Shown: positions 42,181 through 52,385 of the stretch, piece after piece | Layout: the number at the start of each line of letters is the position of its first letter | Position numbering within the stretch: position 1 is the stretch's first letter | Source of the DNA: Pseudonocardia broussonetiae | Lineage (GTDB): Bacteria > Actinomycetota > Actinomycetes > Mycobacteriales > Pseudonocardiaceae | Assembly: GCF_013155125.1 (NCBI RefSeq) | Contig: NZ_CP053564.1 | Coordinates: 999,501-1,063,500 of the forward strand | Reading direction: 5' to 3' | Length of the DNA: 64,000 nucleotides | Notes under the pieces: generated by a model | Told to the model about the DNA's origin: nothing | Databases searched by the model: none | The model's input: the letters and a program-made list of their open reading frames with translations, nothing else | Program-made: the position numbers and the translations under genes

Positions 42181-43353
42181 ATGACTGAGGGCGGACGGGC
42201 GGTGGTCGGGGCCGTCACCACGACGACGGTGTCGGTGCTGCCGGTGTTCCTGACCGGCGGGCTCGCCGTGCAGATCGCCGCCGAGCTGGGTTTCGACCCG
42301 GCCGGCCTCGGGCTCGTCGTCGCGCTGTTCTTCGGCGTGAGCGCGCTGGCCGCGCTGCCGTGCGGGTGGCTGGTCGAGCGGTACGGCTCCGGGACGACGA
42401 GCCGGATCGCGGTGCTCGGGGCGGCCGCGGTGATGGCGGCGGTGGCGGCGTTCGCGCGCTCCTACCCGGCGCTCGTCGCGATCCTGCTGTGCAGCGCCTG
42501 GTGCAACGTGCTCGGGCAGCTCTCGTCGAACCTGACGCTCGCCCGGTACGTCCCGGCGCACCGGCTCGGGCTGTCGTTCGGCATCAAGCAGGCGGCGATC
42601 CCGCTGGCCACGCTGCTGGCCGGGCTGGCGGTGCCGGCCGTCGCGCTGACGTTCGGGTGGCGCTGGGCCTACGTCATCGGCTCCGGACTGGCGCTCGCCG
42701 CGCTGCTCGTCGCCCCGCGAGACTCGGTCGGCCGCGAGCAGACGCCCGCCGCGCCCGGCGAGCGCGCGACGGCCGCGCTGTCGGTGATCGGGGTCGCCGC
42801 GGGGCTGGCGGCGGCGGCGTCGTCGGCGCTGGGGATCTTCCTCGTCGCCTCCGCGGTCGACCGCGGCGTCGAGGCCGGCACCGCCGGCCTGGTGCTCACG
42901 CTCGGCAGCGTCGTCGGGCTCACCCTGCGCCTGGTGCACGGCTGGGCCGCCGACCACCGTGCGGGCGGGCACATCGCCGTCGTCGCGGCGTCGCTCGTGC
43001 TGGGGGCGGGTGGGCTCGCGCTGCTCGCGGTGCCCGGCACCGCCGCGCTCGTCGCCGGGACGGTGCTCGGGTTCGGGCTGGGCTGGGCGTGGCCCGGGCT
43101 GCTGCAGTTCGCGGTGGTGCGGCTCAACCCGTCGGCGCCGGCGGCGGCCACGTCGATCGTGCAGGTCGGCGTGTACGGCGGCGGGTTCCTCGGCCCCGTC
43201 GGGTTCGGCTTCCTGGCCGCGCAGCTCGGCTTCCCCACGGCGTGGCTGGTCGGGGCGGTGACGATGCTGGTCGCGGCCGTGCTGATGGTGCTGGGGCGCC
43301 GGATGCTCGTGGCGCATCAGGCCAGGCGCTCGGCCAGCGCGATCGCGTCGTAG
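42181..43353 (+). CDS. MFS transporter
   Basis: A 390-residue carrier with about 12 membrane segments. It has the MFS loop motif GWLVERYGSGTTSR and a central SFGIKQAAIPLATLLAGLA segment with the G/A-rich helix 5 of the CynX/oxalate-nitrate-type branch. The substrate is unknown. It is divergent from the carotenoid oxygenase gene (101 bases) and its 3' end overlaps the convergent DUF72 gene by 37 bases. Confidence 0.88.
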   Translation: MTEGGRAVVGAVTTTTVSVLPVFLTGGLAVQIAAELGFDPAGLGLVVALFFGVSALAALPCGWLVERYGSGTTSRIAVLGAAAVMAAVAAFARSYPALVAILLCSAWCNVLGQLSSNLTLARYVPAHRLGLSFGIKQAAIPLATLLAGLAVPAVALTFGWRWAYVIGSGLALAALLVAPRDSVGREQTPAAPGERATAALSVIGVAAGLAAAASSALGIFLVASAVDRGVEAGTAGLVLTLGSVVGLTLRLVHGWAADHRAGGHIAVVAASLVLGAGGLALLAVPGTAALVAGTVLGFGLGWAWPGLLQFAVVRLNPSAPAAATSIVQVGVYGGGFLGPVGFGFLAAQLGFPTAWLVGAVTMLVAAVLMVLGRRMLVAHQARRSASAIAS

Positions 43354-44129
43354 GGGGCGTGCACCTTGGCGTCGTTGTCGAAGTAGACGACGACGTCGAG
43401 CCCGTCGTCGCGCCACGCGCGCACCCGCGCGGCCCAGGCGTCGAGGGCGTCGGGGGTGTAGCCGCTCGCGTACAGCTCGTCCTGGCCGTGCAGGCGGACG
43501 TAGGCGAAGTCGGTGGTGAGCTCGTCGAAGACCGGCCAGGTGCCCGCGGAGTCGGCCAGCACCAGTGCGACGCCGTGCGCGCGCAGCAGCGCGGTGAACC
43601 GGGGGTCGCGGAAGCTCTCGTGGCGGGGCTCGACGGCGTGGCGCAGCGGGCGGTCGGCGTCGGTGGCCAGGTGCGCGCGGCCCTCCAGGCGCTCGTCATG
43701 CCCCTCCGCGATCCGGACGGCGTCGGCCGTCGTGCGCGGGAGGAGGTCGAGGAACGCGGCGGTGCGGTCGGGGTCGAACCGCATCCGGGGCGGCAGCTGC
43801 CACAGCAGCGGGCCGAGCTTGGGCCCCAGCGCGAGCACGCCCGACGCGAGGAAGTTCGCCACCGGCGTGCCGACGTCGCGCAGCTGCTTGAGGTGGGTGA
43901 CAAACCGCGGGCCCTTGACGGCGAACAGGAAGTCCTCCGGGGTCTGGGCGGCCCAGGCGCGGTAGCTCTCCGGGCGCTGCAGCGAGTAGAAGGAGCCGTT
44001 GATCTCGATGCTGTCGACGCGCCGTGACAGGTGCTCGAGCTCGCGGCGCTGCGGCAGCCCCTCGGGGTAGAACGTGCGGCGCCACGGCGGGTACCGCCAC
44101 CCCGACGTGCCGACCCGTACCCGCGCCAT
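43317..44129 (-). CDS. DUF72 (YecE-like) family protein
   Basis: A 270-residue TIM-barrel protein from ATG 44129. Family blocks are VGTSGWRYPPWRRTFYP, IEINGSFYSLQRPESYRAWA, FLFAVKGPRFVTHLK, WQLPPRM, EPRHESF and YVRLHG. DUF72 members have been proposed to act in DNA repair or nuclease functions but the activity is not settled. The 3' end overlaps the facing MFS gene by 37 bases, so the two transcripts are partly antisense. Confidence 0.92.
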   Translation of the reverse strand: MARVRVGTSGWRYPPWRRTFYPEGLPQRRELEHLSRRVDSIEINGSFYSLQRPESYRAWAAQTPEDFLFAVKGPRFVTHLKQLRDVGTPVANFLASGVLALGPKLGPLLWQLPPRMRFDPDRTAAFLDLLPRTTADAVRIAEGHDERLEGRAHLATDADRPLRHAVEPRHESFRDPRFTALLRAHGVALVLADSAGTWPVFDELTTDFAYVRLHGQDELYASGYTPDALDAWAARVRAWRDDGLDVVVYFDNDAKVHAPYDAIALAERLA

Positions 44130-44147
44130 GGGTGCGCAGCATGCAGG

Positions 44148-44828
44148 ATGGGCGCCGTGGATGCAGTCATCGTCACAGGCGCGGCGGGCGCGCTCGGGCA
44201 CGCCGTCGTCGCGGAGTTCCGGTCCCGGGGCCGTGAGGTGGTGGCGCTGGACCGCGCCGGGGAGCGCCTCGACGCGCTCGGCGGGCAGGACGGCGTGCAC
44301 GCCCTCGCCGCCGACCTGTCGTCGCGGGCGGCCGTGCGGGAGGCGTTCGACGCGATCCCCGTCGAGTGCGACGCCCTCGTCGGGCTGGCCGGCGGGTTCA
44401 CGCCCGGCACGCTCGCCGACGTCGACGAGGAGGTGCTCGACTCGCTGTGGCGCTCCAACTTCGGCTCCGCGCTCTGGACGGCGCAGGCCGCGGCGCCGCT
44501 GTTCGCCGCGCGCGGCGGGGGCGCGATCGTCACGGTCGGGTCGAAGACGGCGGTGCAGGGGCCCGCGCCCGTCGCGCACGCCACGAGCAAGGCCGCCGTC
44601 GTGCGGCTCACCGAGCTGCTGGCCGAGGAGCTGCGCGGGCAGCGGATCCGGGTCAACGCCGTGCTGCCGTCCGTCATCGACACGCCGGCGAACCGGTCGT
44701 GGATGTCGGAGGAGCTCGCCGCGCGGGCCGTCGCCCCGGCCGCGATCGCGAAGGTCATCGCGTTCCTCTGCGGCCCCGACGCCGCACCCATCAGCGGCGC
44801 GCTGGTCCCGGTGTACGGGGATGCCTGA
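44148..44828 (+). CDS. SDR-family protein with catalytic Tyr replaced by His
   Basis: A 226-residue SDR from ATG 44148 (or GTG 44157). NAD(P) binding looks intact (TGAAGALG, DLSS), as does the catalytic-position Ser132 in VGSKTA. Where the active Tyr is expected, the sequence reads H144-ATS-K148 (CAC rather than TAC), and NNAG is replaced by LAGG. The C-terminal VNAVLPSVIDTPANR is typical of a branch whose members normally keep the Tyr. Activity is therefore doubtful. Its stop overlaps the next gene by 8 bases. Confidence 0.85.
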   Translation: MGAVDAVIVTGAAGALGHAVVAEFRSRGREVVALDRAGERLDALGGQDGVHALAADLSSRAAVREAFDAIPVECDALVGLAGGFTPGTLADVDEEVLDSLWRSNFGSALWTAQAAAPLFAARGGGAIVTVGSKTAVQGPAPVAHATSKAAVVRLTELLAEELRGQRIRVNAVLPSVIDTPANRSWMSEELAARAVAPAAIAKVIAFLCGPDAAPISGALVPVYGDA

Positions 44829-45630
44829 CCTCCAGGCGGCCGTCGACGCGGTGCTCGACTGGCCCGTCGACCACGCCGCGGCCGCCGTCGTCGGCGACTC
44901 GGTGCTCGCGAGCGCGGGCGAGCCGGACCGGGAGTTCCGCCTCGCGTCGGTGACGAAGCTGCTCACCGCCTACGCCGTGCTGGTCGCGGTGGAGGAGGGC
45001 GCCGTGGAGTGGGACGCGCCCGCGGGGCCCGAGGGCTCGACGGTCCGCCACCTCGCCGCGCACACGTCGGGGCTGTCGTTCTCCGACGGCGTCGTCCAGG
45101 CCGCGCCGGGCACGCGCCGGATCTACTCCAACGTCGGGTTCGACGTGCTCGGCGAGACCGTCGCGGCGGCGTCGGGGATGCCGTTCGCGCAGTACCTGCA
45201 CCTCGCGGTGTGCGAGCCGCTGGGCATGGCGTCGACGCGCCTCGAGGGCTCCCCCGCCGCCGACGGCGTCTCCACCGTCGCCGACCTGGCCCGCTTCGCC
45301 GCCGAGCTCCGGGCCCCGCGGCTGACCCACACCCTGGCCGAGGCCACGACCGTCGCCTTCCCGGGCGTCGACGGCATCCTGCCGGGCTACGGGCGGCAGA
45401 AGCCGAACGACTGGGGCCTCGGGTTCGAGATCCGCGACGGCAAGTCGCCGCACTGGACCGGCGCCGGCAGCTCGCCCCGCACGTTCGGGCACTTCGGGCA
45501 GGCCGGCACGTTCCTGTGGGTCGACCCGGACGCGGGCGTGGCGTGCGTCGCGCTCACCGACCGCGACTTCGGGCCGTGGTCGGTGGAGGCGTGGCCGCCG
45601 TTCACCGACGGGGTGCTCGCCGCGCTGTGA
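44821..45630 (+). CDS. Serine hydrolase of the beta-lactamase/class C family
   Basis: A 269-residue penicillin-binding-fold enzyme from ATG 44821. The catalytic motifs are complete: Ser43-x-x-Lys46 in SVTK, Tyr102-Ser-Asn in IYSN, and HFGQAG as the KTG-equivalent box. There is no signal peptide, so it is probably cytosolic, like many esterases/peptidases of this group. It is coupled by overlap to the SDR before it and the GNAT after it. Confidence 0.9.
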   Translation: MPDLQAAVDAVLDWPVDHAAAAVVGDSVLASAGEPDREFRLASVTKLLTAYAVLVAVEEGAVEWDAPAGPEGSTVRHLAAHTSGLSFSDGVVQAAPGTRRIYSNVGFDVLGETVAAASGMPFAQYLHLAVCEPLGMASTRLEGSPAADGVSTVADLARFAAELRAPRLTHTLAEATTVAFPGVDGILPGYGRQKPNDWGLGFEIRDGKSPHWTGAGSSPRTFGHFGQAGTFLWVDPDAGVACVALTDRDFGPWSVEAWPPFTDGVLAAL

Positions 45631-46097
45631 TCGGGCTGGAGGCCTGCACCGCCGACGACCTCGACGACTTCCTGGTGCTCGCCCTCGACCCGCGGGTGAC
45701 CGCGCGCGTCGGCGACGGGGCGCCGTGGGACCGGGAGCGGGCGGTGGACCGCTTCCGGCGCGGGTTGGCGTGCTGCGAGCGCGGCGAGGGCCTGTGGTTC
45801 CTGGCGCGGGACAGGGACGAGGTGATCGGTCTGGTCCTCGGCGAGCTCGACCACCTCGCCGAGGTCGAGATCGGCATCTGGCTCGCGCCCGAGCACTGGG
45901 GGCGGGGCCACGGCCGGGCGCTGCTCGGCACGCTGCTGCCGGTGGTGCACCTGCGCTTCCCCGGCGTCGCGCCGACGGCGTACGCGAACGTCGACCACGG
46001 TGCGTCGGCGGCGATGCTGCGCGCGGCCGGGTTCGTCGCCGACGGGACCCTGACCGGCCGTTACGGCACCGAGGTGACCCGCTTCGTCCTGCGCTGA
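45627..46097 (+). CDS. GNAT-family N-acetyltransferase
   Basis: A 156-residue acetyltransferase of the RimJ/RimL-like type. The GTG at 45627 overlaps the preceding stop (GTGA). Acetyl-CoA binding is indicated by IGIWLAPEHWGRGHGRALLGTLL, and ANVDHGASAAMLRAAGF is the usual C-terminal helix. It probably acetylates an N-terminus or small amine. Last gene of the SDR-hydrolase-GNAT operon; an intergenic repeat region follows. Confidence 0.88.
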   Translation: MIGLEACTADDLDDFLVLALDPRVTARVGDGAPWDRERAVDRFRRGLACCERGEGLWFLARDRDEVIGLVLGELDHLAEVEIGIWLAPEHWGRGHGRALLGTLLPVVHLRFPGVAPTAYANVDHGASAAMLRAAGFVADGTLTGRYGTEVTRFVLR

Positions 46098-46533
46098 CCG
46101 GCCGGGAATGCCCGGGCGGGGGGCGCTGTTGAACCGGCAGTCCGAGCCGGGCGATCCGTGTCCCCGGGTCTCACTCACCGCCACCCCACGGGGTGCGCCA
46201 CGCGCCGAGAGGCGACCGGCGTCCGGCCCGGACACCCGCTCCTCCCCGGGAATCTTCCTGGACCCGGGGAGGTTGAAGAAGGAGTCCGAGCCGGGCGATC
46301 CGTGTCCCCGGGTCTCAACTCACCGCCACCCCACGGGGTGCGCCACGCGCCGAGAGGCGACCGGCGCCCGGCCCGGACACCCTTCCCACGAACCCTCCCG
46401 ATCCGCCCCCCTGAGCCTGCCGTGCCCGGCGCGTCCCGCCGCCGTGTGGCGCGGCTGCCCGGGCGGCGCTGTTCCCCCCACGGCGCCGCCCCCCACACCG
46501 TCCCCGGCCCGACCACCACCTCCAGGAGGAGCC
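46098..46533. other. 436-base intergenic region holding a duplicated element
   Basis: No gene is convincing here, although open frames run through it in several phases because stops are rare. It holds two near-identical copies of a ~100-bp element (see repeat entry) and ends with a strong ribosome site (ccaggagga) for the small gene at 46534. Confidence 0.65.
46139..46382. repeat. Direct duplication of a ~100-bp intergenic element
   Basis: Copy 1 is 46139-46237 and copy 2 is 46283-46382. They differ by one inserted A and one T/C substitution. Less similar flanks (ccgggaat... to ttgaa...) extend the unit to about 144 bases. Each copy holds a GTGTCC near its start and GGACAC at its end (inverted), a CCCC-A-CGGGG mini-palindrome and GCCGAGAGGCGACCGGCG. 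Possibly a mobile or structured RNA element. Confidence 0.85.
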
Positions 46534-46794
46534 ATGAAGGGCGACCGCGTCGAAGTCGTCATCGATGCCGGAAGCGGCACCACCCGCACCTACGAGATCG
46601 AGGCCACGCGCGCCGGTCGCAAGGTCGGGGTGACGCACGGCCGCGGGGTCGTGGAGGTCAGCGAGACCACGCGCGGCGGCAGCACCGTCCGCACGGCGCG
46701 GTTCCTGGCCAACCGGGTGCTGGCGCTCGTCGAGCACCCGGCGGCCGACGCCCCGGTGGCCGACGAGATCACACCCGCCCTGCGCTCCGCCTGA
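46534..46794 (+). CDS. Small conserved hypothetical protein upstream of hrpA
   Basis: An 86-residue soluble protein with a strong ribosome site (AGGAGGA) before ATG 46534. It is beta-rich: VEVVIDAGSGTTRTYEIEATRAG, GVVEVSETTRGGSTVRTARFLANRVLALVE, with a conserved look and no charged linker. I recall similar short actinobacterial proteins but no function. It lies 29 bases before hrpA and is probably co-transcribed with it. Confidence 0.75.
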   Translation: MKGDRVEVVIDAGSGTTRTYEIEATRAGRKVGVTHGRGVVEVSETTRGGSTVRTARFLANRVLALVEHPAADAPVADEITPALRSA

Positions 46795-46823
46795 GCGGCG
46801 GGTCCAGGCACACTGGCGAGACG

Positions 46824-49800
46824 ATGTCCTCCGCACGAGCCACCGACGCGCGCGCCGACGCCTCCCGCGCCGGCGCCCCCGCCGCCTCGGCACCCGCCGC
46901 CGGTCCCGCCGCCGCTCCCGCCGGGAACGGCGAGGGCGGTGAGCGCCGCGCCCGTCGCCCGCGCCGCCGTCGTCCCCGTGGGGGGTTCCCGGCGCCGCCG
47001 GCGTCGCAGCCACAGCCCGACTCGGCCACCGCCACACCCCGACTCGCGGAGGAGGAGCGCAGCGACGAGCCCGGGCCGGCGTTCTCCGACGCCGACCTCG
47101 ACGCCCTCGCCGCCCGCCTGCCCGCCCTCTCCCTGCGCGACGAGCACCGCCTCGCCCGCCGCCTCGACACCGCCCGCCGCACCCGCGACGCGCGGGCCCG
47201 CGACCGGGCGCTCGCCGGGATCGCCGCGGCCGTCGACGAGGGCGAGGCGCGCGTCGCCGCCCGCCGCGCCGCCGTTCCGGCCGTGTCCTACCCGCCGACG
47301 CTGCCGGTCAGCGCCCGCCGCGAGGACATCGCGGCCGCGATCCGGGACCACCAGGTCGTCGTCGTCGCGGGCGAGACCGGTTCCGGCAAGACCACGCAGA
47401 TCCCCAAGATCTGCCTGGAGCTGGGCCGGGGCGTCCGCGGGCTGATCGGGCACACCCAGCCCCGCCGGCTCGCCGCGCGCACCGTCGCCGCCCGCATCGC
47501 CGAGGAGCTGGGCTCCGAGATCGGCGACGCCGTCGGCTGGAAGGTCCGCTTCACCGACCAGGTGGGCGACACCACACTGGTCAAGCTCATGACCGACGGC
47601 ATCCTGCTGGCCGAGCTCACCGGCGACCGCATGCTGCGCCAGTACGACACCCTCATCATCGACGAGGCCCACGAGCGCAGCCTCAACATCGACTTCATCC
47701 TGGGCTACCTCGCGCAGCTGCTCCCCCGGCGCCCGGACCTCAAGGTGATCATCACCTCGGCCACGATCGACCCGCAGCGCTTCGCCGCCCACTTCGCGAC
47801 GCCCGAGCGGCCGGCGCCGATCGTCGAGGTCTCGGGGCGCTCGTTCCCCGTCGAGATGCGCTACCGGCCCGTCGTCGACCCCGACGACCCCGACGCCGAT
47901 CCCGACCGCGACCAGCTCGCCGCCATCGCCGACGCCGTCACCGAGCTGCGCCGCGAGGGCCCGGGCGACATCCTCGTGTTCCTGCCCGGCGAGCGCGAGA
48001 TCCGCGACACCGCCGAGGGGCTCGCCAAGCGCCAGTTCCCCGGGATCGAGATCCTCCCGCTCTACGCGCGCCAGACCACGGCCGAGCAACAGCGGGTGTT
48101 CGCGCCGAAGCAGGGCTCGCTGGGGCGGCGCGTCGTGCTCGCCACCAACGTCGCCGAGACCTCGCTGACGGTCCCCGGCATCCGCTACGTCATCGACCCC
48201 GGCCTCGCCCGCATCTCCCGCTACTCGCGGCGGTTGAAGGTGCAGCGGCTGCCGATCGAGAAGGTCAGCCAGGCCAGCGCCAACCAGCGCGCCGGGCGCT
48301 GCGGCCGCGTCGCCGACGGCATCTGCATCCGCCTCTACGCCGAGGATGACTTCGACGCGCGCCCCGCGTTCACCGACCCGGAGATCCTGCGCACCAACCT
48401 GGCGTCGGTCGTGCTGCAGATGATCTCGCTGGAGCTCGGCGAGATCACCGAGTTCCCGTTCGTCGACCCGCCCGACCGCCGCAGCGTCGACGACGGGCTC
48501 GCGCTGCTGCACGAGCTGGGCGCGCTGGACGCCGGGAAGGGCCTCACGGCCGTCGGCCGCGCGCTCGCGTCGCTGCCCGTCGATCCCCGCCTGGGCCGCA
48601 TGCTCGTGGAGGCCGACCGCAACAGCTGCCTGCGCGAGGTGCTCGTCATCGCCGCCGCGCTGTCGGTGCAGGACCCCCGCGAGCGCCCGACCGAGCAGCG
48701 CCAGGCCGCCGACGAGAAGCACGCGCGCTTCGCCGAGGACGGCAGCGACTTCCTCGCCTTCCGCAACCTCTGGACCTACGTCAACGACCTGCGCCAGGAG
48801 CTGTCGGGCAGCCGGTTCCGGAAGACGCTGCGCGAGGAGTTCCTGCACTACCTGCGCATCCGCGAGTGGCAGGACCTGCACGCGCAGCTGCGCTCGGCCG
48901 CCCGCAACGCGGGCATGACGCTGAACGACGCCGACGCCTCCCCCGACGCGGTCCACACCTCCGTGCTCGCCGGGCTGCTCTCCCAGATCGGGCTGCGCGA
49001 GGCCGAGACGAAGGAGTACCTCGGCGCGCGCGGGGCCAAGTTCATGATCTTCCCCGGGTCGTCGCTGGCGAAGAAGGGGCCGCGCTGGGTGATGGCCGCG
49101 GAGCTCGTCGAGACGAGCCGGCTGTTCGCGCGGACCGTGGCCCGGATCAAGCCGGAGTGGGTCGAGCCGCTGGCCGGGCACCTGGTGAAGCGCACGTACT
49201 CGGAGCCGCACTGGTCGCGGAAGCGGGCGGCGGCCGTCGCGGTCGAGCGGGTCACGCTGTACGGGGTGCCGATCGTCGTCGACCGCACCGTCGACTACGG
49301 CCGGATCGACCCCGAGACCGCGCGCGAGCTGTTCATCCGGCACGCGCTCGTCGAGGGCGACTGGGACACCCGCCACCGCTTCTTCCACGCCAACCGCGCG
49401 CTGCTCGAGGACGTCGAGGAGCTGGAGCACCGCACGCGCCGGCGCGACCTGGTCGTCGACGAGGAGACCCTCGTCGCGTTCTACGAGGCGCGGATCCCGG
49501 CGCACGTCGTGTCCGGGCGGCACTTCGACTCGTGGTGGCGCAAGAACCGCGACGCCGCGCTGCTGGACTTCACCGAGGACATGCTCGTCACCTCGGCCGC
49601 CGACGGGGTCGACCGCAGCGCCTACCCCGACGCCGTCGAGGCCGGCGGGCTGACGCTGCCGCTGTCCTACGCGTTCGAGCCGGGCCGCGCGCACGACGGC
49701 GTCACCGTCGACGTGCCGGTGGCCGCGCTGCACCAGATCGACCCGACACCCTTCACGTGGCAGGTGCCGGGGCTGCGCGAGGAGCTGGTCACGGCGCTGA

Positions 49801-50984
49801 TCAAGACGCTCCCGAAGACGCTGCGCCGCAACTTCGCCCCCGCTCCCGACCACGCCCGCGCCGTGCTCGCGCGCCTGCGCGACCAGGACGAGCCCCTGCT
49901 CGACGGGCTGGAGCGCGAGCTCGGCCGGATGAAGAACGTGACGATCCCGCGCGAGGCGTGGGAGCTGGGGCGGCTGCCCGAGCACCTGACCGTCACGTTC
50001 CGGGTCGTGGACGAGGCCGGGCGCGAGGTCACCCGCGGCACCGACCTGGAGGCCCTGCGCCGTGAGCTGGCGCCGAAGGTGCGCGCCGAGCTCGCCGCGG
50101 CGGGCGTCGACCTGGAGCGCACCGGCCTCACCACCTGGACGATCGGCGCGCTGCCGCGCGAGCACGCGATCCGGCGCGGTCGCCACACCGTCACCGGCTA
50201 CCCGGGGCTGGTCGACCGCGGCACGTCCGTCGACGTCCGGGTCTGGCCGACGGCCGCCGAGCGCGACCCCGCGCACCACCGCGGGGCGCGGCGCCTGCTG
50301 CTGCTCGACACCCCGTCGCCTGCCAAGCAGGTGCAGCGCGGCCTCGACAACTCGGCGAAGCTCGCGCTGGCGCGCAACCCGCACGGCTCGGTCGCGGCGC
50401 TGCTGGAGGACTGCACGGTCTGCGCGGCCGACGCCCTGATCGCCGCGGTCGGCGGCCCGCCCTTCGACGAGCGCTCCTACCTGCGCGCGCAGAAGGTGTT
50501 CCGCGAGAAGCTGGTGCCGACCACGCTGCGGGTGCTGCACGCCGTCCGCGCGGTGCTCGACGTCCGGCTGCGCGTGCAGGCCCTGCTCGCCGAGACGCAC
50601 CGGACCCCGGGCGTGCAGGCCGGGCTGGCCGACGTCGAGGCCCAGCTCGCCGCGCTCGTCGGCCCCGGCTTCGCCACGGCGGCCGGCGCCTCCCGCCTCG
50701 GCGACGTCGCGCGCTACCTGGAGGCGGTCGAGCGGCGGATCGAGAAGCTGCGCGTCGACCCGGTGCGCGACGCCGAGTGGACCGCCCAGGTGCGGGTGGT
50801 GGCCGACGAGTACGCCGCCGAGCTCGCCGCCCTCCCCCCGGGCGTCGAGCCGTCGCCGGAGCTGCGGGAGATCCGCTGGATGATCGAGGAGCTGCGGGTC
50901 TCGCTGTACGCCCACCCGATGCGCACGCGGTACCCGGTGTCGATCAAGCGGATCCAGAGCGCGATCGACGCCCTGCCCCGCTGA
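46824..50984 (+). CDS. hrpA: ATP-dependent RNA helicase HrpA (DEAH box)
   Basis: A 1386-residue DEAH helicase. An N-terminal Ala/Pro/Arg-rich extension (1-90) precedes the helicase core: GETGSGKT (from residue 183), DEAH at 280-283, TSATID, VFLPGEREI, ATNVAETSLTVPGI and QRAGRCGR. The helicase-associated and OB-fold domains follow, then the long C-terminal DUF3418 half typical of bacterial HrpA (about 650-1386). E. coli HrpA rescues stalled or collided ribosomes; the same role is likely here. ATG 46824 is the first start that follows the upstream gene and gives a normal length. There is a large antisense open frame, which is a composition artefact. Confidence 0.96.
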   Translation: MSSARATDARADASRAGAPAASAPAAGPAAAPAGNGEGGERRARRPRRRRPRGGFPAPPASQPQPDSATATPRLAEEERSDEPGPAFSDADLDALAARLPALSLRDEHRLARRLDTARRTRDARARDRALAGIAAAVDEGEARVAARRAAVPAVSYPPTLPVSARREDIAAAIRDHQVVVVAGETGSGKTTQIPKICLELGRGVRGLIGHTQPRRLAARTVAARIAEELGSEIGDAVGWKVRFTDQVGDTTLVKLMTDGILLAELTGDRMLRQYDTLIIDEAHERSLNIDFILGYLAQLLPRRPDLKVIITSATIDPQRFAAHFATPERPAPIVEVSGRSFPVEMRYRPVVDPDDPDADPDRDQLAAIADAVTELRREGPGDILVFLPGEREIRDTAEGLAKRQFPGIEILPLYARQTTAEQQRVFAPKQGSLGRRVVLATNVAETSLTVPGIRYVIDPGLARISRYSRRLKVQRLPIEKVSQASANQRAGRCGRVADGICIRLYAEDDFDARPAFTDPEILRTNLASVVLQMISLELGEITEFPFVDPPDRRSVDDGLALLHELGALDAGKGLTAVGRALASLPVDPRLGRMLVEADRNSCLREVLVIAAALSVQDPRERPTEQRQAADEKHARFAEDGSDFLAFRNLWTYVNDLRQELSGSRFRKTLREEFLHYLRIREWQDLHAQLRSAARNAGMTLNDADASPDAVHTSVLAGLLSQIGLREAETKEYLGARGAKFMIFPGSSLAKKGPRWVMAAELVETSRLFARTVARIKPEWVEPLAGHLVKRTYSEPHWSRKRAAAVAVERVTLYGVPIVVDRTVDYGRIDPETARELFIRHALVEGDWDTRHRFFHANRALLEDVEELEHRTRRRDLVVDEETLVAFYEARIPAHVVSGRHFDSWWRKNRDAALLDFTEDMLVTSAADGVDRSAYPDAVEAGGLTLPLSYAFEPGRAHDGVTVDVPVAALHQIDPTPFTWQVPGLREELVTALIKTLPKTLRRNFAPAPDHARAVLARLRDQDEPLLDGLERELGRMKNVTIPREAWELGRLPEHLTVTFRVVDEAGREVTRGTDLEALRRELAPKVRAELAAAGVDLERTGLTTWTIGALPREHAIRRGRHTVTGYPGLVDRGTSVDVRVWPTAAERDPAHHRGARRLLLLDTPSPAKQVQRGLDNSAKLALARNPHGSVAALLEDCTVCAADALIAAVGGPPFDERSYLRAQKVFREKLVPTTLRVLHAVRAVLDVRLRVQALLAETHRTPGVQAGLADVEAQLAALVGPGFATAAGASRLGDVARYLEAVERRIEKLRVDPVRDAEWTAQVRVVADEYAAELAALPPGVEPSPELREIRWMIEELRVSLYAHPMRTRYPVSIKRIQSAIDALPR

Positions 50985-51036
50985 GGCCGGGCGAGGGGGC
51001 CGCGCCGCACCGGCCGCCTGGTCTACCGTCACGCCG

Positions 51037-52335
<1,299 letters not shown>

Positions 52336-52385
52336 GGCTCACGACCCGGACGCGTGCACCTCCGACCGCACCACCGCGGCCCGCA

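Noticed and set aside
46098..46533. Small peptide genes inside the duplicated element
   Set aside because: Frames differ between copies because of the one-base insertion, and no ribosome site precedes them.
46590..51032. A 1480-codon open frame antisense to hrpA
   Set aside because: It mirrors hrpA codon positions, is Arg/Ala/Gly/Val-rich and has no family pattern. GC-rich third positions remove stops on the opposite strand.
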